A stretch of DNA of 64,000 nt, from NCBI GenBank assembly GCA_036657395.1, contig JAVXGM010000006.1, positions 1 through 64,000 of the forward strand. The letters are read 5' to 3'. The stretch comes from JAVXGM01 sp036657395 (GTDB lineage Bacteria; Bacillota; Clostridia; Peptostreptococcales; Anaerovoracaceae). The number at the start of each line of letters is the position of its first letter. Positions within the stretch are counted from its first letter, which is position 1. Shown piece after piece: positions 8,809 to 17,648 of the stretch. Position numbers and translations under genes: made by a program. The notes beneath the pieces are model-generated. The model was not told the DNA's origin, did not search any database, and saw only the letters and a list, made by a program, of their open reading frames with translations.

Positions 8809-9252
8809 ATGCTCATAAAGTATGAATTCGCAACTGGTGAAGTAGTTGAAATTGATGCCACTGAGGATATTGGCATGGTAGAAACATACTGGAACATAGG
8901 CAAGCAAATTTATGAAGCACAGGGTGAAAATGGGCGTGCAGAATACGGTAAAGGATTGTTAAAATTTTTGTCTGTAAAATTAACAGAAGAATTCGGAAAA
9001 GGATATACAGTTGCTAATTTAAAAAATATGCGACAATTTTATCTTACTTTCCCAAATAGCTACGCACTGCGTAGCCAATTGAGTTGGACACACTATAGAC
9101 TTTTAATGCGTATAGAGAATGAAACCGCAAGAACATTTTATTTAGATGAATGTGCAAAATCAAATTGGAGTACTCGCCAACTGGAGCGTCAGATAAATTC
9201 ATTTTATTATGAGCGTTTATTGTCTAGCCAAGATAAGGATATCATAGGTTAA
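8809..9252 (+). pseudogene. Truncated DUF1016 (YhcG-type PD-(D/E)xK) nuclease, N-terminal part only
   Basis: The 147 residues match the N-terminal domain of DUF1016/YhcG proteins (VETYWNIGKQIYEAQ, then GKGYTVANLKNMRQFY, then LSWTHYRLLMRIENE and STRQLERQINSFYYERLL). Members are normally near 340-370 residues with a C-terminal PD-(D/E)xK nuclease; here the frame stops just after the N-terminal domain, so the nuclease is missing. ATG 8809 is preferred over GTG 8800 because GGAAAGGAGG sits eight bases upstream. The 3' end overlaps, antisense, the end of a likewise truncated response regulator, which marks a deletion junction. DUF1016 genes often travel with type I restriction islands, which fits the neighbourhood. 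Confidence 0.8.
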
Positions 9253-9660
9253 AACATAATTTACTATAAATTGTTCTACGGGAACAGGTGCATATTTTTT
9301 GTACCTCCGTAGCTGAGCTTTTACTCTGGCAATAAGCTCAAGTGGACGAAATGGTTTTGTTACATAATCGTCCGCTCCCAAAGTTAACCCTGTAATTTTA
9401 TCCGTTTCTTCATCTTTCGCTGTTAGCATAATAATTGGATAAGTGTGCTTCTCACGGATTTTCTGACAGATAGAAAATCCATTTACATCGGGAAGCATAA
9501 TATCAAGAATTGCAAGGTCAAGTTCTTCTTGCTCAATGCAAAATAAAGCTTCTTTTGCGGAATAAAACTTATATACCATGTAATTTTTATTTTTTAGATA
9601 GACTTCTAGTAAGTCCGCAATGTCGTGTTCATCGTCAACGACTAATATCTTTTCACTCAT
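9217..9660 (-). pseudogene. Truncated VanR-like OmpR-family response regulator, receiver domain only
   Basis: The 147-residue product has an intact receiver: acidic pair in VVDDEHD near residues 6-12, phospho-acceptor Asp in AILDIMLPDVNG, Thr in IIMLTAKDEE and Lys in DDYVTKPFRPLEL. The helix that normally leads to the winged-helix effector (VKAQLRRYKKY) is there, but the frame then leaves homology and ends in about 25 unrelated residues. The DNA-binding domain and any partner kinase are absent. It faces the truncated DUF1016 gene with a 36-base overlap, so one deletion probably clipped both. It could still be expressed as a lone receiver; GGAGTGAG lies before the ATG. Confidence 0.8.
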
Positions 9661-9869
9661 ATTCTCACTCCATTTCTTTTTTTATATAATTAATATTAAG
9701 TATAACTAATCCTATATTGAAATTCACAAAGAACTTAATAAGAATTTATTAATATTTTCCTAAATTATATACGAATTGACGAACAATAGTAAGGTTGCCC
9801 CAAACAAATGTGAAAATACAGCATGATAGAAAGCAAGTGGTTCTGATGGAAGAAAAAAGTTTTATTATT

Positions 9870-9901
9870 ATAAACAAACTCCCATTTGTTTATGGTATAA
9901 T
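9870..9901 (+). promoter_or_regulatory. Palindrome abutting a TATAAT box, upstream of the LRR surface-protein gene
   Basis: ATAAACAAA (9870-9878) and TTTGTTTAT (9885-9893) form a perfect 9-bp inverted repeat with a 6-base centre. TATAAT follows at 9896-9901 and no good -35 box is visible at the right spacing, so the palindrome occupies the -35 region. This arrangement suits an activator or repressor site controlling the gene at 10037. The rest of 9661-10036 holds nothing recognised. Confidence 0.5.
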
Positions 9902-10036
9902 AAATTTGAATAAATACTATTAATTGATCAATAGTTACGATTAGAAATTTGAGAACTTATTTGGTAATGTATTTTTTCTTGAAATTATTTTTTTGTGATA
10001 CATGATTAGGAAGAGGAACAGAAGGAGAGCAGAGGT

Positions 10037-13000
10037 ATGAATATAAAAGTGAGCAGAATCCCATTTATTTTTGCTTTGTCAATGATAGTAATGCTTTTTT
10101 TGGTAATGCCATTAACAGTACATGCAGGACAAGATGTTTACGCTTTGTATAAGCAAGATGGTACAGTCTGCAGGTGTGACAATCAAGGTAAAAACCCTGA
10201 GACGACACCAATAGACAAGGATCTTGTAACCAATCTATTTATTGAAGAAGGCGTTACAACAATCCCGGAGGGTGTCTTTGCAAATTGCAGTAACTTAACC
10301 ACAGTTAAAATTTCATCAACTGTTCTCCAAATTGGTGCATATGCATTTAAAGAATGTGCAGAATTAAGAACCGTTGATTTTTCCAATGCAACAAATCTTG
10401 TTGAAATTAGTATACAAGCATTTACAAAAACAAAAATAGAAAGCGTCGACTTGTCAGCGGCAACAAGACTTACGTCGATTTGGGATGGAGCTTTTTGGAG
10501 ATGTGAGGAATTAAAAACCGTGGATTTGACAAATACGAAGGTTGCAGAACTTAGGCCGCTAGTATTTCAAGCTTGGCAGTATGGAAAAACAAAATTAACA
10601 AGTGTAGCACTTCCTGCAACCATTACATCTATTGAAAAGCAGGCATTTTGTTATTGTGATAAGCTAATGGATATTACTTTTGACAGTGTGGATCCCCCTT
10701 CTATCCCAGGAACTAATGTTTTTCGGAATACACCTGCAGGAATGAGAATTCATCTTCCTGCTGGCGCAGATGAAAGTAAATGGACATCAATTAGCAGTCA
10801 AGCAACTGATTCTGTTGTGTATACAAACAATCTTTTTGGCTTATACAAAGATGATGGTAAAATTTATTATTGTGACAGCAGAGGAAAAATGGTGGGAGGT
10901 GAAATTAATAAAACATATAAAAAAAAGGTAACACGCCTTTATATTGCAAATAATGTCAAAACTATCAATGAGTCGGCATTTGAGGGTTTCCAAAGTTTGG
11001 GAAATATTTTCTTCCCATCAACAAACTTGCCTGTCATAGGTAAAGATGCATTTAAAAACAGTAAAGATGGGATGAATATTGTTCTTCCAGAAGGTGCAGA
11101 TTTAACCGAATGGGAGAATGCTTTAATCAATGCAGGAGCAACAAATCCTAACTTTAATATTGGTAGACGCTATGGTCTATATAAGGCGGATGGTAAAGCA
11201 TACAATTGTGACAGCGCAGGAAAACCTACGGGTGGTGAAATAGACAAGCTTGATGTGTCTTATCTTTTTATTGCAAATGATGTTACGGAAGTAACAAATA
11301 CAATGGGTTTTTACAAGTATGGAGTTTTAAAAACCATTGATATGACACATGCAACACAACTAACGACAATTGGCGATAAAGCATTTGAAAACTGTAGTAA
11401 TCTAAACACTGTTATAGCTGGGAAAGGCATTACATCAATTGGAAGCAGAGCATTTTTTGAGTGTGAAAATTTACAATATGTGGATTTGTCACAGGCAGGA
11501 AGCCTTACTAAAATAGATTTTCAGGCTTTTTATAACTGTTCCCGTTTAGTTGATATAAGCTTCAATTTGGCAAGCCCGCCGGCAATAGAAATGGGTGCTT
11601 TTGATGCCACAAAAGAGTTTCTCAGAATACATCTTCCCTATAATACAAAGAAAAGTGATTGGGAAGGAAAACTAAGCGGAGCAAGAAATCCTGTTCTTTG
11701 TGTGGGCAGTCTCAACAGTTTGTACAAATCGGATGGAAATATTTATTTTTCTGATTCAAATGGAAAAAATGAAGGAGCAAAAATAGACAGCGCAGGACAA
11801 AAGAATATTACCTATATGAGTATAGCCAGTGATGTTAAAAAAATAGCTGATTCTGCATTTGCTAATTGTGCAAATTTAGACGGTATTAAATTTAATTCAG
11901 CAACGTTGATTCCTATGGAAAAAGACGCTTTTAAGGGTATCAAAACCTCCATTAACATTTATCTTCCTCAAGGAGCAGATAAGAATCAATGGGAAGCGGC
12001 ACTTATAAATGCCGGAGCGGTAACACCAGAAATTTACATTGGTAAATTGCACGGATTATATAAATCCGATAAAAAATATTATAATTGCGACAGTACTGGA
12101 AAACAAGTAGGAGGGGAAATAGACGTTGCAAATGTTTATTATCTTTTTATTGCAGATAATGTAGTGTCCATAGATGAACTTGAATTTTCAATGTACAAAA
12201 ATTTAGAAACAGTGGACTGTTCATTGGCAACTAAATTAAAAACAATTGGTGCAAGTGCATTTCAAGATTGCAGTGGCATAACAAAAATTGTACTATCGCC
12301 AAGTATAGAGACAATAGGAATTGCTGCATTTGCTAAGTGCGGCGCTATAGAAAACGTTGATTTATCACAGTTAACAGCTCTTAAAAAAATAAGTAAATTG
12401 ACATTTGCTGATTGTGTGAACTTACGGAATATCAAATTCCCGGACAATATAACAGTCATTGGAGAACAAGCGTTTTATGGATGTAATAAATTAGAAACGC
12501 TACAGCTTCCTTCTAGTCTTAATACCATTGAATCCGCTGCCTTTAATAAGTGTTATGCCTTAAAATCAGTTGATTTTTCAAAAGCAACACAGCTTAAAAC
12601 AATTGGAGATTATGCATTTCAACTATGTCTTAATTTAAAAGACCTAATTATTTCACCAAGTGTGACTGACATGGGTTATGGAGTATTTTGGGAGTGCAGA
12701 GAATTGGAAAGCATAGTGCTGCCACCGAATATTACAGAAATAAAGGATAGAACATTTGAACTTTGTGTGAAATTAGTTGAGATAACAATCCCTGAAAAAG
12801 TCACAAAAATAGGTGAACTAGCATTTGAAGGGTGTTCAAGCTTAGTGAATGTAAGATTGCCTGAAAGCCTGGAATCCATGGCTTTTGGCACGTTTTTTGG
12901 ATGCACAGGATTAACAAGTATTTATATTCCTGGCAATACTAAAAATATTGGAGACATGGCGTTTAAAAATTGCACCAACTTAGCCAATGTAATTTCTTAT

Positions 13001-14659
13001 GCAATGTCGCCACCAACAATGGACGCCAATACTTTTACAGGAACAACAGATGGGATAAAAATTCATCTTCTTGAGAAGGCAGACGAAAACAATTGGAGAA
13101 GTACGCTGATTAGCAGTGATGCTAAAAATCCAACTTTTGTTAAGATTGTTTTGCCAACAGGCGAAATAAAAGTCGAACAAAATTCATTTAAAACCAAAAT
13201 CAGCAATATTACATTTGGCTTGTTCTTTAAAGACAGCGTGGATGTTGAATTGATAATCAATGGTACGCAAAGTATGAATCAATCTGTTGAATATCAAAAG
13301 GTTTCAAGACCAGAAGATTACAAAGAAGACGGAATTTGGACAGCCTATACAGGAAAAATAAATATAAACAAAGCAGAAAAATGTATTATTTATGCACGAA
13401 ACACTGATAAATTAGGGAACAAAACCATTATAAATTCTAACGGATTTGTGGTCTATAAGGATAGCACAATACAACCAAGTACGTTTGAATTTGATAAGGC
13501 AAATACAAAGCAACCTAATATTGACATTGTAATGACCTTAAATGGAAATGTACTAAAAGAAATTAAAAATGGCACTAAAACTCTTGTAAAATATACTGAT
13601 TATTTCATAAAGGGAAATACAGTGATACTTAAAAATAAATATCTTGCAAAGCTTGTAAACGGTGAGAAAACATTAGATTTTAATTTTGTAGCTATGGGAG
13701 TTTCCAATGGTCTCATTGTGACAACACCATTTAAGTTCACGGTAAAAGGTATCGCACATGATCACGTATATGATACAAAATATACAATAGATATTGACCC
13801 AACGTGCGAAGAAACAGGAGAAAAATCAAAACACTGCAAGGATTTTGCAGACTGTGGCGGAAAAACTGATAAAATTGTGATACCAGCCCTTGGTCATGCT
13901 TTTGGAAATTGGACAAAACAGGATGATATAAATCATATTAGAACCTGTAAAAACGACAGCAGCCATATAGAAACAGAGCCTCACAAAGGTGGTACAGCAA
14001 CGTGTAACTCTAAAGCCATATGTTCTGTGTGCAATTCAGAATATGGTGACTTTGACCAAAACAATCATACTTGGGCAGATCGTTGGGAATATGATGAAAA
14101 CAGTCATTGGAAAATATGTACAGCTTGTAAAAAGACTAACAAGAAATCCCTTCATGTATGGGATAATGGAACAATAACACTCCCACCAAACACTGAAAAA
14201 GAAGGTGTGAAAACATTTACCTGCACCGTTTGTAAAAAAACAAAAACGGAATCCATTATGAAAATGCCTGCTATTATAAAGGGAGCTAATGGAACATTTA
14301 TACATGGTTCAGATAAAGAATTAACGTTTATCTCAAATGCAGCATTTGCTGATTTTTTAAGCATAATGGTTGATGGAAAAGAAGTGTCTGAGGGAAATTT
14401 CAAAAAAAGTTCCGGCACCACAGTTATTACCTTAACTTCCACTTTTCTGAATACTCTTTCTATAGGTGAGCATGATTTGAAAATTAATTCAAAAAATGGA
14501 ACAGCTCAAACAAAATTTGCAGTTGTGGAAGGATCAGCAAATGTAAATTCGGACATTGTTAAGACGGGCAGTGACGATATTTCCCATTTTATTGCACTAC
14601 TGCTTATTTCTGGCGGTATACTAACTATGCTTGCTATTAGGAAAAAACGCACTAAATAA
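10037..14659 (+). CDS. BspA-type leucine-rich-repeat surface protein with C-terminal sorting signal
   Basis: A 1540-residue exported protein. A signal peptide (about residues 1-30, cleaved after VHA) precedes many BspA/TpLRR (LRR_5) repeats of the IGDKAFENCSNL type to about residue 1020. Five copies of a second module, LYKxDGKxYxCDSxGK, begin near residues 37, 268, 378, 561 and 673. A linker region (1040-1230) is followed by a Cys-pair region with HxW and CxxC motifs (1235-1420), such as WKICTACKKT and TFTCTVCKKT. The end is VKTGSDD, a hydrophobic segment and RKKRTK, a sortase-like signal with no LPxTG. BspA-type repeats mediate adhesion to host matrix or other bacteria in known cases; the ligand here is unknown. 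AGGAG precedes the ATG. Confidence 0.9.
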   Translation: MNIKVSRIPFIFALSMIVMLFLVMPLTVHAGQDVYALYKQDGTVCRCDNQGKNPETTPIDKDLVTNLFIEEGVTTIPEGVFANCSNLTTVKISSTVLQIGAYAFKECAELRTVDFSNATNLVEISIQAFTKTKIESVDLSAATRLTSIWDGAFWRCEELKTVDLTNTKVAELRPLVFQAWQYGKTKLTSVALPATITSIEKQAFCYCDKLMDITFDSVDPPSIPGTNVFRNTPAGMRIHLPAGADESKWTSISSQATDSVVYTNNLFGLYKDDGKIYYCDSRGKMVGGEINKTYKKKVTRLYIANNVKTINESAFEGFQSLGNIFFPSTNLPVIGKDAFKNSKDGMNIVLPEGADLTEWENALINAGATNPNFNIGRRYGLYKADGKAYNCDSAGKPTGGEIDKLDVSYLFIANDVTEVTNTMGFYKYGVLKTIDMTHATQLTTIGDKAFENCSNLNTVIAGKGITSIGSRAFFECENLQYVDLSQAGSLTKIDFQAFYNCSRLVDISFNLASPPAIEMGAFDATKEFLRIHLPYNTKKSDWEGKLSGARNPVLCVGSLNSLYKSDGNIYFSDSNGKNEGAKIDSAGQKNITYMSIASDVKKIADSAFANCANLDGIKFNSATLIPMEKDAFKGIKTSINIYLPQGADKNQWEAALINAGAVTPEIYIGKLHGLYKSDKKYYNCDSTGKQVGGEIDVANVYYLFIADNVVSIDELEFSMYKNLETVDCSLATKLKTIGASAFQDCSGITKIVLSPSIETIGIAAFAKCGAIENVDLSQLTALKKISKLTFADCVNLRNIKFPDNITVIGEQAFYGCNKLETLQLPSSLNTIESAAFNKCYALKSVDFSKATQLKTIGDYAFQLCLNLKDLIISPSVTDMGYGVFWECRELESIVLPPNITEIKDRTFELCVKLVEITIPEKVTKIGELAFEGCSSLVNVRLPESLESMAFGTFFGCTGLTSIYIPGNTKNIGDMAFKNCTNLANVISYAMSPPTMDANTFTGTTDGIKIHLLEKADENNWRSTLISSDAKNPTFVKIVLPTGEIKVEQNSFKTKISNITFGLFFKDSVDVELIINGTQSMNQSVEYQKVSRPEDYKEDGIWTAYTGKININKAEKCIIYARNTDKLGNKTIINSNGFVVYKDSTIQPSTFEFDKANTKQPNIDIVMTLNGNVLKEIKNGTKTLVKYTDYFIKGNTVILKNKYLAKLVNGEKTLDFNFVAMGVSNGLIVTTPFKFTVKGIAHDHVYDTKYTIDIDPTCEETGEKSKHCKDFADCGGKTDKIVIPALGHAFGNWTKQDDINHIRTCKNDSSHIETEPHKGGTATCNSKAICSVCNSEYGDFDQNNHTWADRWEYDENSHWKICTACKKTNKKSLHVWDNGTITLPPNTEKEGVKTFTCTVCKKTKTESIMKMPAIIKGANGTFIHGSDKELTFISNAAFADFLSIMVDGKEVSEGNFKKSSGTTVITLTSTFLNTLSIGEHDLKINSKNGTAQTKFAVVEGSANVNSDIVKTGSDDISHFIALLLISGGILTMLAIRKKRTK

Positions 14660-14745
14660 GCTCACACATACACTGAGGATTTAAATACCAATCCGTCCGT
14701 CTGAAAACTTCCATTGCCTTTATCCTTCATTGCCATGGCAGTAAC

Positions 14746-14770
14746 CGAGGTGAGCCCTGTGCCCACCTCG
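14746..14770 (+). repeat. GC-rich hairpin after the LRR gene
   Basis: CGAGGTG (14746-14752) and CACCTCG (14764-14770) form a perfect 7-bp stem with an 11-base loop. There is no T run after it, so termination is possible but not clear. No gene is supported from 14660 to 14821. Confidence 0.4.
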
Positions 14771-14821
14771 TTACGCTTGCTAGAGAGAAACTTCATTTCT
14801 ATTGCCATCAACTATTGCTGA

Positions 14822-15121
14822 AACTTTGTCAAGCCGTACCATATTGTTAAATTTTTGGAAAAGGCATTCAACGCAGAAAAAATGGAGCTTGTGTTTGAGT
14901 TCAATCCTATGGGCAAAGTTTTTACAGGCATATGAGATGCACCGAATCCAGCAGTGTTTACCATTTTAAAACACAGGCACACATGGGATAATGGCTCCAT
15001 TACAAAGAAACCCACCCAGCTTGAGGAGGGACAAAAAACATTTACTTGTATGACGTGCAGCTATACGAAAGCAGAAATAATTCCATTAATAGCGGCAATC
15101 AAAAAGAGAAAAAAGGGTTAG
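14822..15121 (+). pseudogene. Decayed C-terminal fragment of an LRR/CxxC surface protein paralogue
   Basis: One frame, interrupted by TGA at 14933-14935, encodes first NFVKPYHIVKFLEKAF and then HTWDNGSITKKP, EEGQKTFTCMTCSYTK and a basic end KKRKKG. The second part closely matches residues near 1385-1415 of the preceding 1540-residue protein (HVWDNGTITLPP, EGVKTFTCTVCKKTK). There is no start codon with a ribosome site and no export signal, so this is the tail of a duplicated surface-protein gene that has decayed. The hydrophobic anchor of the intact copy is not preserved. Confidence 0.75.
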
Positions 15122-15264
15122 GGTGTGAAACCAATGTCACTTAGTTAAGCACATCAGAATTAATAAATTCATGTGCATCTATCATGAAAAGGGGTGTGGT
15201 AAAGTGTGAATCAATAAGTTGAATTTTGGGCTCACTCCCCCCCTTGTTTAGAAAACACATATTT

Positions 15265-15298
15265 ACATATTGACAACTATCAATATGTTTGGTATAAT
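15265..15298 (+). promoter_or_regulatory. arsR promoter with overlapping ArsR-type operator
   Basis: TTGACA (15270-15275) and TATAAT (15293-15298) are both consensus and 17 bases apart. The palindrome ACATATTGA (15265-15273) / TCAATATGT (15280-15288), with a 6-base centre, covers the -35 box. ArsR/SmtB repressors bind such TTGA-TCAA palindromes at their own promoters, so autorepression relieved by metalloid is expected. Confidence 0.85.
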
Positions 15299-15327
15299 TT
15301 GAAAAGTTAGGATAAGGAGTGTGATGG

Positions 15328-15657
15328 ATGATGGATTATAAAGCTGATGTACGGCTTATAAAAGCCTTGGCAGATGAAAATAGGCTTGCTATATTGAAAT
15401 CATTGCAGGGTGGAGAAAAGTGCGGATGTGTTCTTCTGGAAGAATTACATATTACTCAGCCAACATTATCTCACCACATGAAAATATTGTGTGATAGCGG
15501 AATGGTTGATAGTTGCAAAGACGGCAAATGGATGCATTACTCCTTGTCGGCAGAGGGATGCCATAGGTTAAGAAGTCTTGCAGATAGATATTCAATAAAG
15601 GATATAGATTTTGCTGATTACAAAAAATGTAATGCTGAAAATAGATGTAATAAATAA
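15328..15657 (+). CDS. arsR: ArsR/SmtB-family metalloid-responsive repressor
   Basis: A 109-residue winged-helix repressor. The recognition helix region reads ITQPTLSHHMKILCDSGMV. KCGCVLLEEL just before it carries the closely spaced cysteines that bind As(III)/Sb(III) in classical ArsR, and the C-terminus has two more Cys. AAGGAG sits eight bases upstream of the ATG at 15328; the ATG at 15331 would also work. It is the first gene of a cluster with an ArsP-type permease and thiol proteins, and a palindrome over its promoter is its likely operator. Confidence 0.92.
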   Translation: MMDYKADVRLIKALADENRLAILKSLQGGEKCGCVLLEELHITQPTLSHHMKILCDSGMVDSCKDGKWMHYSLSAEGCHRLRSLADRYSIKDIDFADYKKCNAENRCNK

Positions 15658-15682
15658 CAGCGACTGTTCATAAAATAAACAG

Positions 15683-15700
15683 GGCAATCTTTTGATTGCC
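15683..15700 (+). terminator. Hairpin between arsR and arsP (attenuator-like)
   Basis: GGCAATC (15683-15689), loop TTTT, GATTGCC (15694-15700): a perfect 7-bp stem, but the following bases are only moderately T-rich. It may partly terminate transcription so that arsR is made in excess of the downstream genes. Confidence 0.45.
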
Positions 15701-15762
15701 TATATCTTAAATTTTCAAATAGATATATATAAATATGTGAATATAATCAAGGGGACTTTTTT

Positions 15763-16776
15763 ATGGAAATACTAAAAGGAATGGGTACATTTTTACAAGA
15801 CCAAGTGCTTGGAATGAAATGGTTGAATGAAGTAATTGGCAATATGCTGTCCTTGTTCGGGCTTGATGTAACAAGTAGAATTGGTGGGAGTGTTCAGTTT
15901 TTTCTGTATGATGTTATAAAAATAACGGTATTACTGTGCTTTTTGATTTTTGTTATATCATATATACAAAGCTATTTTCCACCAGAGCGTAGCAAAAAAA
16001 TAATGGGGCGGTTTCACCGGGTTTGGGCAAATATTATTGCCGCTCTGCTTGGTACAGTAACGCCGTTTTGTTCCTGTTCATCTATTCCGCTTTTTATTGG
16101 CTTTACAAGTGCAGGCTTACCGCTTGGCGTAACATTCTCATTTTTAATTTCTTCACCTATGGTTGACCTTGGCTCTCTTGTACTACTGATGAGTATTTTT
16201 AGTTGGCAAGTTGCAGTACTATATGTTATTTTTGGTTTAGTTATTGCAGTAATAGGCGGTACATTGATTGAAAAATTCCACATGGAGAAATATGTAGAAG
16301 ATTTCATTAAAAACGCATCAAGTGTAGATATTGAGAATGCCCAACTAACACAAAAGGATCGCTTAATATTTGCAAAAGACCAAGTTGTTTCTACCTTTAA
16401 AAAGGTTTTCCCGTATATTCTTGTGGGAGTTGGTATTGGTGCGCTTATTCACAACTGGATTCCAGAGTCTTGGATTGAAATGGTTCTCGGCTCAAACAAC
16501 CCGTTTGGTGTTGTCCTTGCAACCTTACTTGGAATTCCTATGTATGCGGATATTTTTGGTGCTATTCCTGTTGCAGAAGCACTACTATTTAAGGGGGCAC
16601 AGCTTGGAACAGTATTATCCTTTATGATGGCAGTAACTACACTTTCACTTCCATCAATCATTATGCTCCGTAAAGCAGTAAAGCCAAAGTTATTGGTTAC
16701 ATTCATTGTTATCTGTATGGTAGGTATCATTTTGGTCGGCTATTTGTTTAACGCTTTACAGTTCTTATTTATATAA
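15763..16776 (+). CDS. arsP: ArsP-type permease (DUF318/PF03773)
   Basis: A 337-residue integral membrane protein with about eight hydrophobic segments. The family signature TPFCSCSSIPLFIGF, with its CxC motif, lies near residues 104-118, followed by SAGLPLGVTFSFLISSP. A second copy of the fold begins near residue 205. Members called ArsP export trivalent organoarsenicals such as methyl- and phenylarsenite; other DUF318 permeases have been linked to other metals, so the substrate is inferred from the arsR neighbour. AAGGGG precedes the ATG. A ferredoxin-like thiol protein follows after 19 bases. Confidence 0.85.
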   Translation: MEILKGMGTFLQDQVLGMKWLNEVIGNMLSLFGLDVTSRIGGSVQFFLYDVIKITVLLCFLIFVISYIQSYFPPERSKKIMGRFHRVWANIIAALLGTVTPFCSCSSIPLFIGFTSAGLPLGVTFSFLISSPMVDLGSLVLLMSIFSWQVAVLYVIFGLVIAVIGGTLIEKFHMEKYVEDFIKNASSVDIENAQLTQKDRLIFAKDQVVSTFKKVFPYILVGVGIGALIHNWIPESWIEMVLGSNNPFGVVLATLLGIPMYADIFGAIPVAEALLFKGAQLGTVLSFMMAVTTLSLPSIIMLRKAVKPKLLVTFIVICMVGIILVGYLFNALQFLFI

Positions 16777-16795
16777 AATTGAGGAGGAAGATAAA

Positions 16796-17551
16796 ATGGC
16801 TAAAAGTTGGTATCCTGTCATAGATTATGTATCTTGTATTGAATGTGGTATGTGCATAAATGGCTGCCCACATAATGTATACAATAAAGAAAAGTTCCCC
16901 TCGCCACTTATTGTAAGACAAAATGGCTGCGTTGACCATTGTCATGGCTGCGGAAATAAATGTCCAGTAGGTGCAATCACTTATGTCGGTGACGATACAG
17001 GTTGGATGCCCCCTAATGGTAATCATGAAGAAAAAGGATTTGATAATCTTTGTGAATGCAACAACAAAAAACAGGTACACATAGAATATTTGTATTTGGA
17101 TTTAAAAACTTGCAGCAGATGTATTGGAACTGATTATACTCTAGAACAAGTATTAGAGGTACTTACACCAGCTCTTGAACTTGCAGGTTTTGAAGTGAAA
17201 TATGATAAAATTGAAATGGAAACAGCACAAATTGCTGAAGACTATGAGTTCGTTTCTTCACCTACTATTCGTGTAAACAGTAAAGATATTTATCAAACTA
17301 TATCCGAGAACAGCTGTGATTGCTGCAGTGATATTAGTGGAACAGATGTGGATTGTCGGGTATTCGAGTATAAAGAAGAGATTCACGAGGTTCCTCCAAA
17401 AGAAATGCTTGCAGAAAGAATTTTCCAAGAAGTATTTAAAACAACTAAAAATTATTGTTCTTGTGGCAAGTATGAAATGCCAGAGAATCTGAGAAAATTT
17501 TTTGAGGGAAAAAAGAATAGTTGTTGTAGCGGGGGTGGATGCTGTGGATAA
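16796..17551 (+). CDS. Ferredoxin-DUF2703 fusion, thiol-rich metalloid-cluster protein
   Basis: A 251-residue protein. Residues 8-65 hold two [4Fe-4S]-type Cys clusters (CIECGMCINGCP and CHGCGNKCPVGAI). Residues about 98-210 are a DUF2703 domain, a thioredoxin-like fold with CSRC and a CDCC pair. The C-terminus is extremely Cys-rich (NYCSCGKYE, then CCSGGGCCG). DUF2703 proteins accompany arsenic/mercury permeases; a role in electron transfer or metalloid binding for ArsP is likely but undemonstrated. GAGGAGGAAG precedes the start. It overlaps a small hydrophobic ORF at its 3' end. Confidence 0.8.
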   Translation: MAKSWYPVIDYVSCIECGMCINGCPHNVYNKEKFPSPLIVRQNGCVDHCHGCGNKCPVGAITYVGDDTGWMPPNGNHEEKGFDNLCECNNKKQVHIEYLYLDLKTCSRCIGTDYTLEQVLEVLTPALELAGFEVKYDKIEMETAQIAEDYEFVSSPTIRVNSKDIYQTISENSCDCCSDISGTDVDCRVFEYKEEIHEVPPKEMLAERIFQEVFKTTKNYCSCGKYEMPENLRKFFEGKKNSCCSGGGCCG

Positions 17552-17648
17552 TACAATATCAAATAAAAAAGCTCTGTTTATTAATATTGGAATTGTACTT
17601 GGAATTTTAATTAAACTTATTATTGGAGGTATTTATTATGGGATTATT
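17544..17648 (+). CDS. Small hydrophobic ORF bridging the ferredoxin and thioredoxin genes
   Basis: A GTG at 17544 inside the end of the preceding gene, behind GGGGGTGG, opens a 34-codon frame. It encodes one hydrophobic helix (LFINIGIVLGILIKLIIGG) with a few charged residues before it. It ends 11 bases into the next gene, so the three frames are chained by overlaps. It could be a real one-helix membrane peptide that couples translation, or the remnant of a longer membrane protein. No homologue is recalled. Confidence 0.4.

Noticed and set aside
14812..15015. Minus-strand frame over the LRR-tail remnant
   Set aside because: The plus strand of this region matches the neighbouring surface protein in sequence, so the minus frame is a shadow.
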